Below are positions 36,751-48,863 of a DNA stretch of 64,000 nucleotides, piece after piece. The notes under the pieces are model-generated. The model was not told the origin of the DNA and did no database searches. It worked only from the letters and a program-made list of their open reading frames with translations. Location: positions 20,264,501-20,328,500 of the forward strand of contig CM060838.1 in assembly GCA_030762175.1 (NCBI GenBank), in the 5' to 3' direction. Origin of the DNA: Metallyticus violacea (taxonomy: Eukaryota > Arthropoda > Insecta > Mantodea > Metallyticidae). Position 1 is the stretch's first letter; every line of letters begins with the position of its first letter. The translations under genes and the position numbers were made by a program.

Positions 36751-37782
36751 AGGGACATTCAAATATAAGCCGACTTTTTTAATTTTCTTAACCATATAAA
36801 TTAAAATATTATTTTTCTACATAGTTTCCCTCAAAAGAAATGCATTTTCTCCACCGGAAGGATAGTTTCTTTATTCCCTCATCAAAGGGCGTGTCAAAAG
36901 TCAATTGCACATATAACATTCAACCTCTGCGTCGTCGCTGAACCTTTGCCCTCCCAATGCCTCCTTCAGTGTCCCTAGCATGTGGCAACCACAAGGGGGA
37001 TAAATCTGGACTGTAAGGAGGAGGGTGTTCTAGGAGTGTCCAGTAAAGTTTCCTTAATTGATTACCGGCTTATGGCTGCTTTGTCATTCAAACATCAAGA
37101 ATGGATTGTGCCTTTTGTTGCAATAGTCCTTTGTTAGTGAAGCAAATCGATTATTAACACGCCATTGGAGTCCCAAAATGCGGTCAGAAAAAAAAATTCC
37201 GGTTGACAGGCGTTTTGACCTGAACCGAACCAACCAATCATTGCTTCTCCACTCGTTCTCTTGTTTTTGTGGGTATAGTGTTGTAACCACGTCACCTCAC
37301 AGGTCACAATTCGGCTCAATAACCTTCTTCCTCACAGATTCAGAAGTCTCTGATTGATGTCCTTTCGAACATTTTCCCGTCCATCAGTGAGCACTCTTGG
37401 AACCCTACTCGCCGACACTTTTCAAAATCCTAATTCTTCAAAAAGAATGGCGTGTGCACTTTAACAACGTATGCCCATATCTGAAGCTATTCCGAGCACA
37501 CTTAGGGATCGGTTAACTTCCACAAATAGCCTGAATGTTGCCCTGACCGGCGTCAGTGGCTTTCATTTTCCACTGTCTGAGGAACTTCTTGAGCCCGAAG
37601 CCTGAAAAACCTTTACTTTAGTTAGAAAACGAATGATAATCAGCTGCGCAACGTACGGTGCAACCTCTTGCTCAGACATAGCGCTACTGGTAATGCAGAA
37701 ATATCCGTTGGATCGCTACCCTGCACACATCTATCCTAGAGCAGAACACTAAAGTTCAGTTTAAATTTGAATGACTCTCCTA
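36751..37782 (-). mobile_element. Eroded mariner element
   Basis: Imperfect ends face each other: agggacattcaaatataagc at the left and, on the minus strand, aggagagtcattcaaattta at the right. Minus-strand readings include MSRIVTCEVTWLQHYT and AFWDSNGVLIIDLLH, typical of mariner around the first catalytic residue, and HPPYSPDLSPCG near the third. The second catalytic motif (HDN) is deleted. Several frameshifts are present. Confidence 0.75.
37084..37319 (-). pseudogene. Mariner transposase fragment
   Basis: This contains the T-C-E-V-T-W-L-x-H-Y motif, where functional relatives have Asp-Glu-Thr, and FWDSNGVLIIDLLH. The apparent Asp-to-Val change at the first catalytic position, plus Gly for the third Asp in PCG upstream, mark it as dead. 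Confidence 0.7.
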
Positions 37783-40700
37783 ACATGGATTCAACGGTGT
37801 GTTTCAGTTTCACATGTTATGGTAACAAGCATAAAGGTACAGAAGAATTAAGAGTGCATAGCCCCCAGTCACCTGTTGCCACGAGTTACAAGTTTTCGGC
37901 TAACTATTTATAGTTAAAGAATTCTCATAAGTTTTCATAATGTTTATCTAAAGCGTTCAATACTTAACAAATTTTGCTTCGTATATGTAAATAAAATAAA
38001 TAAAATCACATTGCAAAGTGTCATGACAGAAAATTGATGGCGATTAGAAGATATGTTAAAGAAAAGTAATCGAAGGTATAATATGAGTGGCTAAATGAGT
38101 AAAACATAAATAGAAAGTATTTAGGCATCTATTTAACAAGAAGAAATAGAACAAAAGTATAAGTGAAAATGGCACAAGGGATTTTCAAAGGAAGTTTCCA
38201 ATTAAAGCCACTGAATTTTTTTCATGCCCCTGTTATCACTTTCGCTCAGGCGAAATTTTCTGTCTACCTGCTTACTTACGTATGCATTTTCTTAAGATAT
38301 AGCGACGATCTCATCGGCATTTCCGTTTCCCTCGACTTAATTCACGCAGATAACAGCCTAGGTATGCATTATTCAAATGGGTGTGTAGGGGAAGCAAGAT
38401 ACAGGATTTTGTATTTGCCCATAATGTTATTTAAATTAGGGAATAGTCATATAAAACTGAAGTTAAGAGAGGAGAAACCTTTCCCGATTCTTGTCTCCTA
38501 TCCTGTTTTTTTTTTCTTTCTTCCTTTTATACTCGAACCAACCAGGAATGGAGTATTATACCGAATGATTAAATGCACGGTAAAGGTTACCAGAAAAAAA
38601 GGAAATGCACGGAAAAAGAAATGCAATGGACAATGATTCAGTTATTCTGATTGTCAAGCCACATTTTGCGTTAGTCTTTTGGAACTCAATACTTGCAGTG
38701 CACACAGAACGTTTTACTGTGCCCAGATAAAGTGAAATTGTTTCAAAATGGTTATATATATATATAGCTGTCACCAAATATATTTCATTTTTTAACTATC
38801 CCTATTGCTTTCAAAGTGAAAACATTAAAATTGAAAGAAAACAATACACCTAACTTCTGCATTTTGTGTTTGTTAAGTAATTGATGCAAAAATCTTTGTT
38901 ATCTAATTATCTGCCCGAAATTCTTCATCTCCATTCTCTTGTATTTATCATTTATAATGAAATAAAATATAATAACAACAATTTAAACCATGAAAATAAT
39001 TCCATGATCTTTATTTGATATTGTGTTTATTTTGTTGTATGTATTGTGTTTTTGGTAAATGCAATATTACATAGTTTAATAGTTTCATATATAAAGCTAA
39101 AGATCCAAATTCCCATACACAATACCCTCATTCCGCTACGCAATCGGAATATATGTACAGTACTGTTTGACCTTCAGTGTGAGTGCACGATCCCCAGTAA
39201 GACAGAATTAAAGTTCTGCTGACGCAGGCAATTGAATTTGCTCAGTCGTGTTTGCCACGCCAAAGTATCAGTTGCATTTCTGCATGAAAGGCATGCTAGA
39301 CGTTTTCCTATATTATTTGTGTATTGTGGAGAATGCCGAGAGTGAGATGTACATTAAAATAAAAAATAAAGAATATATTTAGTACGAGGAGGGAATTTCG
39401 TGCTGAATTCCTAAGAGCAATATCTCCAGCGGGAGCGCAAATTTTACATTGGTGAACATAGCTTGAACCCAATCTTTTTCATTGTCAAGAAGCCGAGACA
39501 TTAAAAAAAAGTTTTAACCAAGGAGTAGCTTGATGAAATAGATTGTTAGGAACTCTTTCTCGAAAGTCTTTAACACAATTAATCCACCAAATTTGTTTAT
39601 TTGTATGCAGTGCGCTTAAAGCCACTCAGCTCCTGCATTCCCATCCATATAAAATATATGCTGTATCTGAAATAAAATAAATGAAGACGCTGAAACAAAA
39701 TAGCCAATATCTAGGTTACAAATTCCCATTCGAATAAATTGTAAGGAGTAACTCAAAGCATTTTCAAAATAATTGAGGCATGTGTTAAAGTGGAAGATAG
39801 GCACTTGGAACATATACAATGATAATGAGTGCGTATTCACTACTGGTAAACTAGGAAAGAAACAAAAGCTAAGAGTTCTGACTGCTTGACGTGATTTACC
39901 TCGGAAGGTGGCGAGGCCGTTACGCAGTAACTTTGGCAAAATCAATTTCCGACTGCATAGCTACCAAATACATTTGTTTAAACATGTCATGTTTCTTCCA
40001 ACTCTCATTTTAGGTGTATACTGTAGAAAAAAAAACACCTTTACATTCTTAATGACAATATATATATTTTGAACTAGACAGGCATATGAAACTTGAAGCT
40101 ATTAAGTGCAAACGAAGGCACTGACAGGACATAGGGGTTAGTGTTTATGGTGATAAAAAATCCTGATTTTTATAGCAGTATTCAGCTTCAGCCTTGTGCT
40201 ATTTATAATAAACTCATGTACTTAAGTAACTGTTAGTCATCTCTGCAATACATCTGCGCTAGTTCGACAGTAAGTCTCTACAGTGCTATTTTTGAAGGCT
40301 TCATAATTCTTGTTTTAAAAAAACTGAAAGGTGAATTTTCTAAATATTGCAATTTTCAACAAATTTCTTCACATTTTATATCAGAGATCACTATAATATA
40401 TGGTCAAACCCACATGTTAATATCTTTAAAGTTGAAATGTTACATTATTATTTATTTTATTTGTGTGCTAAATCTTCCACGTAGTGCAGAATTTATAATT
40501 TTGAGCAAATAAAATATTAATATATTAATTTGATGTTGACAAACAAATTGCTATATAGATTTTTTTCCTGCCCTGGTTGTCTAGGGGGGAAAAACCTATG
40601 CTTTTTAATGTTACGTTTTTCACTTTTTTCCCCCCTAATTGTTCAAATGAACTATCATATTTTGTGCAATATAAAAGATTTCTTAAAATATGGAATTTAT

Positions 40701-41825
40701 TTGTTTATATTTTCTGGTTAATTGTTGAAAATCTGAAGAAAAATGTATTTAAAATTCATTTTTTTGAATATATGGAATGGGGAAAAAGTAATTTTAAAAA
40801 AATGAAACGTAGCCACAGTTTTTTGCATTCATGCCTCTCAACGAGCGTGCAAGACCCTCTCATATAAAAAATTGTGTCATAATATAAATTTATTAAGTTT
40901 TTAGCTATTTAAAGAGTTTAAACGAAAAAAAAAGTCCTGTTTATTTTGACCAATTTACAAAATCAATGAATGTGTAGTAAAATATCATTATCGTTCGATT
41001 CAATCGGACCTACGATAAACAAATTATGCATAAAGAGTGGAATATTTAAATAGTAGATTGGCGTTTAGAAAAATCCTATCACATACTTTTCTACAAACTC
41101 AATTTTCGAAGGTTAAAAATAAATAAATAAAAATATATTCATGTCTTTGCCTAGATCATACTTGATCGAATACTTCAGTTTTCACAATATTTTCTCTTGC
41201 AACAGTCTAGGTGTAACCGAAGCGACAAGTAGAAATTCAAAATCATCTCATGCATGTTGCATCACATGACCTGCTGTGCGACCATGGGGAAATCCCAGTA
41301 TGCCGTGGTCCACCGTGGGAATATCGCTTGGAATCCCCGTCACCGCCTTACCTCATAACCCGAATCCTTAAACATGTACAACACATCTTTGTACTTGAGC
41401 GTTTCTGGGACATTACCGTCCAGTCTCAACTGCATTACCTGTAGATTGACAGCAAAATATTTTGGCAAAAGATGCCAAAATTCAGCAACCCTTTACATAT
41501 GTTCTGGTTGTTAAATTTTTGTTACGCGGTTCTCTGAACTTTAAGTATTTCCACTACAATTTGCAAGGAATGTAGGGCGATTTAGAGTATAAATTCAACA
41601 AAGTAAATTTACAATGGAAATGTGTATTAAAATACTTATTGATAAATCTGAATGCAGATATTTTTTAAAATATTACAAAGACATAAATGCATGTGAAAAC
41701 TTAACATACAGAAAAGCGGTTTGTGTTGTTACACAGTATGAAGCGCACCATTAATATAGGACAAATAATGAAATTCTGTCTATGTGTGTCTTTTATTTTT
41801 ATATGACTTTTTTAATTTAATGAAA

Positions 41826-41828
<3 letters not shown>
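37783..41828. other. Unassigned intronic sequence
   Basis: No supported gene or shared repeat. Open frames at 38163-38636 and 40577-40867 are AT-driven and show no family motif. Confidence 0.4.

Positions 41829-41890
<62 letters not shown>
41829..41890. repeat. (AT)n microsatellite
   Basis: About 31 AT units, the longest dinucleotide run in the window. Confidence 0.95.
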
Positions 41891-41893
<3 letters not shown>

Positions 41894-42380
41894 GCGTGCA
41901 TAGACACTAGCAGTTAGAAAACATCATTGTAGCCCTGCAGACAAAAACAGTGAGTCCAATTTCAGATAACGTCGGAGGTACTCCGTAAAGCTGGATTCAA
42001 AGTAGAGCGAATTTGTTTTGTTGGCAGTGAATGTGGTGCTTGTCATGTGTTTATTTCCTGGTTCCCTTTAATCATATTAGGGGAAATGCCACAAAAATAA
42101 ACTCCCTCTTGGAGAAGCTGAATCAGGTATTGTATTATTCGTAGACAAAAACGAAAATCTACAAAGCATTAGAAAATAAAATTGCAACGTAAAAGGAATT
42201 AACATATTTTTAAAAAGACAGTTAGATTTCGAAAAAGCTTCGTTTACTCTAAGCGTCGTTCTCGAATGTATGAATCTAAATCATTCTCAATAATATACAG
42301 GTATGAATATAACACAATACTTTCAGTATTGACATTTGACGAGCATGCTAGAACGCGCTGCTAGGAATACGTGGTTGAAA

Positions 42381-42663
42381 CGTCTGTCCTGATGGTGTAG
42401 TGGTAACCATACTTGCCTTCTAAACCCAAGATTGCAGGTTCAATCCAGGCCAGTACCAGGGCGTAAAAATCCTAAGTATGGCTTCCTTCGGAAGGGAAGT
42501 AAAGCCGTGGGTCCCTTGTACATTTACGGCACGATAAAGAACCTCAAGCCTGAAAGAGAGGCCTCTGAGCAAAATTTGTCGGCCGTTTCACGCCCTGAAT
42601 TGAATGGGACGCTGATGGCCTGAGATGTTAAAGACCGTCCGTAAATAAACAAATTAAAAAAAA
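42381..42663 (+). repeat. SINE-B copy with unusually long target duplication
   Basis: The head tctgtcctgatggtgtagtg has a degraded B box (aggttcaatcc) and has lost the gatcgatggattttttc segment. The body and tail (gaccgtccgtaaataaac) are intact. Flanks 42356-42380 and 42664-42688 match at 22 of 25 positions, giving a 25-bp duplication. Confidence 0.9.
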
Positions 42664-42787
42664 CGCTGATAGGAATACATGATTGAAATAGTGACGTGCT
42701 GCAAGGGAGTGTGCATAAATGCTACTGTGTCAGGTTGTCAACTGGCGAGCTTGTGTTCGGTCCCAAGTCAAGATATGTTGCCTGAGG

Positions 42788-42822
42788 TTTTTCTTTCTTT
42801 CTTTCTTTCTTTCTTTCTTTTC

Positions 42823-42855
<33 letters not shown>

Positions 42856-42862
42856 TTTTTTG
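42788..42862. repeat. (TTTC)n/poly-T tract
   Basis: TTTC units grade into a T homopolymer. The Phe/Leu-rich frame over it is an artefact. Confidence 0.95.
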
Positions 42863-43708
42863 AATTTTCAGGTGTATATCAGGTAACTTTGGACTGTAAG
42901 AACTGCGAATTCATTTTCGTCGTGTCATTTCATTCATTCCATTGAAAGACCTTGGCAGTTAAACATAACGTTAAACGTTTACGAAAAACAAATATATATT
43001 TCGTTTTCTTTTTTTTCAGATGCCAGTAATATGACGGTATATAACGGGTAGTATGATAACATAATCGGAATTATCTACGGAAGAAATTTTAAAAAATCAA
43101 TAGCAAGACAGAAAGAAGGAAGCAAAATACGAAAGAGTATTAGTGGATTTTCACAGATTTGAACATACTAGTATACCAAAGAAAAGAAATGGATAACTGC
43201 AAATACCCCTTAGGGTACTAAAGTTACCTCTCATGCATCTTTCAGATTAAAGCAGAACTTCAGGATAAAGCCAGGCACAGGAATTTCTGCAAATAGAAAG
43301 AGACATATACGAGTGTGCCACGAATGGTATAGCGGTGTGTGTGTGTATGATTTTTTCTAATCCATTCTATTTTCCTTGGGTTTTCGAGACAATAAAATGA
43401 AATATTTAATGATATCAGCTCACGGATATATCGCTCCCGGATTCCAAATTGTGCAACTACTTTTTGCTGTTGTCTTTCGACCATTGTCCTTAAAAAATCA
43501 AGCCCAGGGGCTATATATAGTGTGGCATTTTGAAACATAAGACAAACGCAAGGGTAGGAGCTTAAGCATTCATCAGTTTGAAGTCATAGTAAGGGACATT
43601 TTTGTGTACCTACCTAATATAGGTGCAAGTCAATAATCTGAAGTCATACAGAAGTATTAATGTGATTCAAAATTGGAGAAAATAAAGGAAGGCATATTTA
43701 GTAGTTAG

Positions 43709-43993
43709 TAGTAATGTTTGGTTTATTTACGGACGCTCTTTAACATCTCAGGTCATTCAATTCAGGGCGTGAAATGGCCGATAAATTTTGCTCAGAGGCC
43801 TCTTCTTTCAGGCTTCAGGTTCTTTTACATGCCGTAAATCTACGACATGGGACCTACGGCTTTACATCCCTTCCGAAGGAAGCCATACTTAGGATTTTTA
43901 CGCACAAAAAGTCCATTGGCCATGGCCGGGTTTAAATCCGGGATCTTGGGTTTACGAGGCAAGTATGGTTACCATAGAAACCAGAGGATCGAC
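43709..43993 (-). repeat. SINE-B copy, near full length
   Basis: A reversed SINE-B starts at tttggtttatttacggacgc and ends in the head (ggcaagtatggttaccat). The gtcatcagcgtcccattcaa stretch is shortened. Flanks atttagtagttag (43696-43708) and atttagttgttag (43994-44006) form a 13-bp duplication with one mismatch. Confidence 0.88.
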
Positions 43994-44340
43994 ATTTAGT
44001 TGTTAGAACTACAGCACAGAATATGAAAAGAGAGAAATTCCTAACATATCAGCTAAAATGGTGTAAGTTTTGATTTTAGCATTTTCCATTTCTAAAGCAT
44101 TTTAATATTAAAAATTCAGCTCGTCTAAACAAAAGTGTTTATAATAAAACTTGTATTGTTTATAACTAAGTTAGTGTGTCTTTTTAAACTGCGTTTTCGT
44201 TATTATATAAACATTTACTCTAATGTAAGGTTGGATGTTACTTTTAAATAATAACATAAAAGCACATACAAAATGTTTGCTTGTGTACTTTATAATTACA
44301 CAAAGTGGAAGCGTTGTTCTAAAATAGCTTTTTTTTTCAG

Positions 44341-44419
44341 GCACAGACCCCTTCACGTTATACTTTGGAGTGAAGTTTTATGCAGCAGACCCCTGCAAAC
44401 TTCTTGAAGAAATAACAAG
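44341..44419 (+). CDS. EPB41L4: FERM-domain exon B of the same gene (F1/F2 junction)
   Basis: This 79-nt internal exon sits between a poly-T tract ending in cag and the donor gtaggt. Its first two bases complete a Gly codon begun in exon A. It then reads [25 protein letters not shown] and two bases of an Arg codon (phase 2 out). The V-K-F-Y-x-x-D-P-x-x-L-x-E-E-I-T-R pattern marks the last strand of the FERM F1 lobe and the first helix of F2. The D-P-C-K-L-x-E-E-I-T-R wording is, from memory of the family, typical of EPB41L4A/EPB41L4B (insect Ehm2), proteins linked to membrane-cytoskeleton attachment and epithelial polarity. The next exon should start by completing Arg and continue Tyr-Gln-Phe; it is not visible to the window end. 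No frameshift or stop was seen, so this is likely a functional gene. Confidence 0.85.
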
Positions 44420-44579
44420 GTAGGTTTTGCATTATTGTTAAATATAAGAATATTGCGTGGCTTACTTTCATTTGTAATGCTGTAGAAGTTAAATATATGC
44501 TCAATGATTATAAAATATAAAAATAATTTTTACATGTTAATACATAAAGTTTAAAAATCTGGAAATTCAGAAAGCTATT

Positions 44580-44660
44580 TCAGTTCTGGCGCGATTCGAA
44601 TCTCATATCTTCGGTTCAAGAAACCGTAAATTAACGATATCGGTCACGGAACAATTTACA
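44580..44660 (-). repeat. Possible tRNA-like SINE head
   Basis: On the minus strand gaccgatatcgttaattta resembles an A-box region and agattcgaatcgcgcc a B box. No body was recognised. It lies about 160 bp after exon B. Confidence 0.3.
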
Positions 44661-45255
44661 TTCTGAGGAAAACGATATTTTTGCGAAACCATTTAAGATG
44701 CTATTAGCGTTAAACATTGACAAGGACGAAATGTTTTAATTGCAAATTTTGCATGACCATGTATTTAGTTTAATTCACGCTAAAATGGATAGGCCCTGAA
44801 AGTTGGAATTTATAACACACGGACTGGTTGCTACAGAAACACATGGTTCATAAGCATATTGTGCTGCTATAGGCCATAACAGCACTAGAACAATTATAAA
44901 CAGCATTTACTAATATTTTTGGCAAAATAATACACTGTGAATATATAATGTTACAGTAAATAAAATAACGAAGCACGAATAATTTTTTTTTATTATTATT
45001 TAGAATCCTCCCGGTCTAAAATTAAAGAAATACAAAGCCTTTTTTCAATGCAAACTTTTTTTTTGTAAAAATATCATATTGTGATACAAGTGTACTAAGT
45101 GAAAAATTGCTGATTTCAGGAAACGTTTGAAAAAAATTAGAAGTTTTATAATTTCAGATAATCTGTTAAGAACTTAAGTACTTTTACTGCATACTTTTTT
45201 TTTATTTAATTATTTTCCAATGTTAACTCATTGCTCTTATGAATAATGTGGCCCT

Positions 45256-45455
45256 TCTTCCCTGGTACAGCTATACTGTAGCGGACTTCTGAGGCCGGGA
45301 TACTCTAAATGAACTCGGAGTCCTTGGCGTCTTAAAGGTACCAGAGTAAGGAAAAACTGCTGCAAAAAAATAGCATAACCGAAAAGCTGGACCTGACCAG
45401 TATTCAAACCTAAAACCTCCGGAGTAGTTGCTACGCTACCGCTAAACCATGGAAT
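45256..45455 (-). repeat. Possible additional tRNA-derived SINE
   Basis: On the minus strand ggtttagcggtagcgtagca (A box-like) is followed by ggtttgaatactggtc (B box-like) and a body ending near gtagtctcagaag-type sequence. It differs from A and B and is single-copy here. Confidence 0.4.
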
Positions 45456-46724
45456 CAGTCTAATTTTAATCTTGCAGGCATTTGTTTTATAAATAAAATG
45501 TTCTCCTGTAAGATAGTTTTGAATGTCGTTGCTATGGCAATATAGACGATGTTTTGTTTCAGTTGGAGACTGAAATACAGATTGCTAACAAAAATTTGCA
45601 TTACAGACAGGATATTTTTAAAACTTCCAAAGATACAGAAGTTTATCTTTATCTGGAGATTTTATGGAAACATTTAGTAATCATACATGTTGAAATATTA
45701 CATTTAATTTTTCTAAATATCGTCTTCGTTTGTTTGTGTTTACTGCGCCTAGTGCGGTTAATAATTATAACAGCATTGACATTTCTTTTGTTTCTGTAGC
45801 AACCAAACAATGTGTGGTATTGTCAACTGTTTTGAAGGTCATATATTCCTTTTATTTGTTCTATCTATGCAAGCCAAAAACGTTTGAAACTTAAATCGTG
45901 GAAAATATGCAAGTTAGTCATGTTTGAAACAAGGTGCTACTAGTATCGTATAATGTATTATATCTGAATATATTAATAAACAGGCATAACAGAAAAAGTG
46001 TTACTGAAGAGAGAAAAAAATCTTTAAAGTTGTTGCTTTTCCAATTCGATTCATAGCCAATATTGCTTTGTTGTTTTCACTATCCGCGGCAGTTGATTGT
46101 TCTAAATACGCATGTGCGATGATGTTGATGATAAGGCACGAAGTTAAGAAGTAATTGCAACAAATAAAAGAGGAAAAATAAAATTAAAAGTAAGACTTTA
46201 AGAAGCAGCGACTGAAACTGAACTTCCGTTAGAGGCCTGCCAGGAACTTGAAAGGAGAAAAGCACTGCCAAGTCTAACACTCAAGGTGCAACGTTTTTGC
46301 GGGCCCCTTTCTTGCCCACTTCCATCTCCCCCACTTGCCTGATGTTCAAGTAATTAAATTTTTCAAAATATTTGATTACTTTGGGGAGTAATTTTCCGGA
46401 AAGCGTGTTGTGAGCTAAATAAAATGGAGGGGGCTTGCTCGGGTCGTTAAGGTGCGAGTGAACGAGAAAGTTTGGAGATCGTTAGTGAAGACGCCATCCC
46501 GACCTCTCCAGGATTCATGCAAATGAGCCCGCAAAGTTACAGAGAAGAAAGTGGAAGTCTCTCAGTAGAAAGAATTAAGAAATAATAGCAGTCATTGTGA
46601 GCAGTGACAAAAAAAAAAAAAAAACAAAAAAAAAACAAAAACAAGTTGTCATCCCTTGATATTAAAAGAAAGTTTTGAGGAAATTGCTTCATCATCGATC
46701 GATGGAAGTTGTGCTGTCCATGCG
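45456..46724. other. Unassigned intronic sequence
   Basis: No gene. The open frame at 45554-45799 follows a tttcag, but its reading is unrelated to FERM lobe F2. An A-rich run lies at about 46609-46643. Confidence 0.4.
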
Positions 46725-47003
46725 CTTCCTGGTGGTCTAGTGTTACCCTGGTTACATCGTACACTCAAGATTTGGGTTCAATTCTGACGAGGTTCGATGG
46801 CATAAATATCCTAAGTATGGGCTCATTTGGAAGGGAAGTAAAGGCGTGAGTCCCGTGTCGTAGATTTACTGCACGTAAAAGAATTTCAAGCCTGAAAGAA
46901 GAGACCTCTGAGCAAATTTTATTGAACTTTTCACTCAAATCGAATGAGAAGCTGTTGACCATAGATATTAAACAGCATTCATAAATAAAACAAATAAATA
47001 AAC
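46725..47003 (+). repeat. SINE-B copy, strongly diverged
   Basis: A degraded head (cctggtggtctagtgttacc, B box gggttcaattc) precedes cctaagtatgggctcatttg and the tail attcataaataaaacaaata. Divergence suggests an old copy. Confidence 0.85.
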
Positions 47004-47060
47004 AATACTTCGATTCAAGCTTATTCAGAACAAATGTAAGCTTTAATGGATTTTTGATGA

Positions 47061-47357
47061 TTTGTTTATTTGGTTTATTTACGGACGCTCTTTAACATCT
47101 CAGGCGAACAGTGTCACATTCAATTCAGGGCGTGAAATGGCCGATAAATTTGCTCAGAGGCAACCTCTTCTTCAGGCTAGAGGTTCTTTATCGTGCCGTA
47201 AATATACGACACGGGACCCAAGGCTTTACTTCCCTTCCGAAGGAAGTCATACTTAGGCTTTTTACGCCCGAAAAAAATCCATCGATCCTGGCCGGAGTTA
47301 AACCGGATATCTTGGGTGTACGAGGCAAGTACGGTTACCACTAGATCACCAGGACCA
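47061..47357 (-). repeat. SINE-B copy
   Basis: A reversed, near-complete SINE-B runs from tttggtttatttacggacgc to the head (gatcaccaggaccaag). It lies about 60 bp after the plus-strand copy ending at 47003, so the two form a tail-to-tail inverted pair. Confidence 0.9.
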
Positions 47358-48278
47358 AGACACGTTTCCCTTTGATAGAGAAATAACAATTCTGGGTGGT
47401 CTTCAAACCTCGTGGAATGGATTGTTATATCTCTGTTTAAAATTCGATCTCCCCATAAATGCATACGTATAAGGCTCCTAAATTAAAATAATCGGAATTT
47501 TAAAGTATCATACATCCAAATACATTAAACGTACACTCTAAGCAAAGAACATAAATTAGAAAACAAGCAATATCAGGAAATTATTTTCTGCTGAGAGTAT
47601 ATACCTCTGTGATATTCGTTAAGTTTTGTGAAAAGTGTTTTACTTGTTGAATAATAATAATAATAATAATAATTGGGCAGATTTTTATATAAACATAATA
47701 TGCTCATTTTATGACCCAAAATTTTAAATACTACCATTACTACAATTAAAAAGGAATATGCTGCACATATTTTAAGGATATAGGTTGCATCAAATATACA
47801 GCTAATTTTCTTATATATGTATATAATTTATTTAAATTATTTTATAAGCAAACTTCAATATAAGTAATTCATGTAAAGATAAATCACCGGCGGAAAATGT
47901 CCATGTTTAGTAGCATTGCGATTGCACAGTGAAATTCTTCTTAGCCATAACTCTCATTTCACATTATTTACAGAATATGACAGCTCCGTCTGTACTAAAT
48001 GCTTTATACGTTAAAATATAATAAGATATTATGGTAACATCGTGTGCTACATATCAGTAATAAAACAATGTTGTGTGAAATTTGAACCCAGGAGCTTACG
48101 AGAAAAACAATTATTTCTAAATCCCTCGGCCACGGCTACTCTGCCCTATGTTCTCTTTCCTGACACTTATGATTGTGACCATCATGTTTAAATGCAAAGC
48201 GCCCAAGGGTAGAGAATACAGCGTTTACGAGCGTCCCCGAAATTCTACGATCAACACATAGAATCTGGGGATGATTTT
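47358..48278. other. Unassigned intronic sequence
   Basis: No gene. (AAT)n occurs at about 47650-47672. A weak tRNA-like signal (tttgaacccagga, then ctcggccacggct) lies near 48080-48140 on the minus strand. Confidence 0.4.
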
Positions 48279-48348
48279 TTTTTGGGGGGATCAAAGGACG
48301 TAGATCTTACATATTTTTGGGGGGGTCAAAGGACGTAGATCTTACATA
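48279..48348 (+). repeat. Tandem duplication, 2 x 35 bp
   Basis: Two adjacent units share gtcaaaggacgtagatctta and ttttggggggg-type starts, at a 35-base spacing (tcaaagg at 48291 and 48326). Near identity implies a recent duplication. Confidence 0.9.
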
Positions 48349-48783
48349 TTGTAATATGACGTTTATAAGCAACTTTCACAATGACTTCTTCATGTATAAA
48401 CGCTGGCATCGTAATGCTCTCAACCCTTTTTACCATATTATTTGTTTTAAATTGTTATTTTAAGTATTGTTTATTACCTAAGGTCTGTGTTTTCGCAGGT
48501 GTTTTATTATTCCTTTCTTATTTCAACTTACATTGCTACTGTTGCAAAGATGGTAATTTTAAGCGAGTGTAAACAAAACGAGGAAGAGGCAGCAGTCTCT
48601 ACCATCAGCAGGTACATCCCAGAAACCAAAGCGTAGGCTATTTCTCTTTGTAAGGTCATTTTTAAACTAAGTAGTAGTAATGGACGTTTGATTGTACCAG
48701 TTTTAGAATTTATTCAAATAAATATTGCATGGACCTTACGGCCGTACATACTAATATCTTTCTTATAACAATCAAAATGGTCA

Positions 48784-48862
48784 TACACATACATACATAC
48801 ATACATACATACATACATACATACATACATACATACATACATACATACATACATACATACAC
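48784..48862. repeat. (ACAT)n microsatellite
   Basis: About 19 tetranucleotide units, ending directly at a SINE-A head. Confidence 0.95.
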
Positions 48863-48863
48863 T

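Larger units (their letters stand above)
17397..44340 (+). other. 26.9-kb intron of the FERM gene
   Basis: The sequence between the gtaagt donor after exon A and the poly-T/cag acceptor before exon B is 26,944 bp. It holds SINE-A and SINE-B copies, one structurally complete mariner, two eroded DNA transposons, both copies of repeat C and many microsatellites. No other host exon was recognised inside it. The intron assignment is inferred from the matching phases and the FERM continuity of the two exons. Confidence 0.75.

Noticed and set aside
38163..38636. 157-codon plus-strand open frame, the longest in the window
   Set aside because: No recognisable domain, contains homopolymer-encoded Phe and Lys runs, and no repeat or splice support.
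40577..40867. 96-codon plus-strand open frame
   Set aside because: AT-biased composition, no family motif, no splice or promoter context.
44171..44356. Minus-strand open frame overlapping exon B
   Set aside because: It is antisense to the FERM exon, which has splice borders and family motifs on the plus strand.
45554..45799. Candidate next FERM exon after tttcag
   Set aside because: The reading does not contain the F2-lobe pattern expected after exon B and has no suitable donor.
46430..46520. SINE-A head (gggtcgttaaggtgcgag)
   Set aside because: Only one short block matches; B box, core and tail are absent.
48784..48862. CRISPR-like array
   Set aside because: It is a simple tetranucleotide repeat with no spacers, in a eukaryotic genome.
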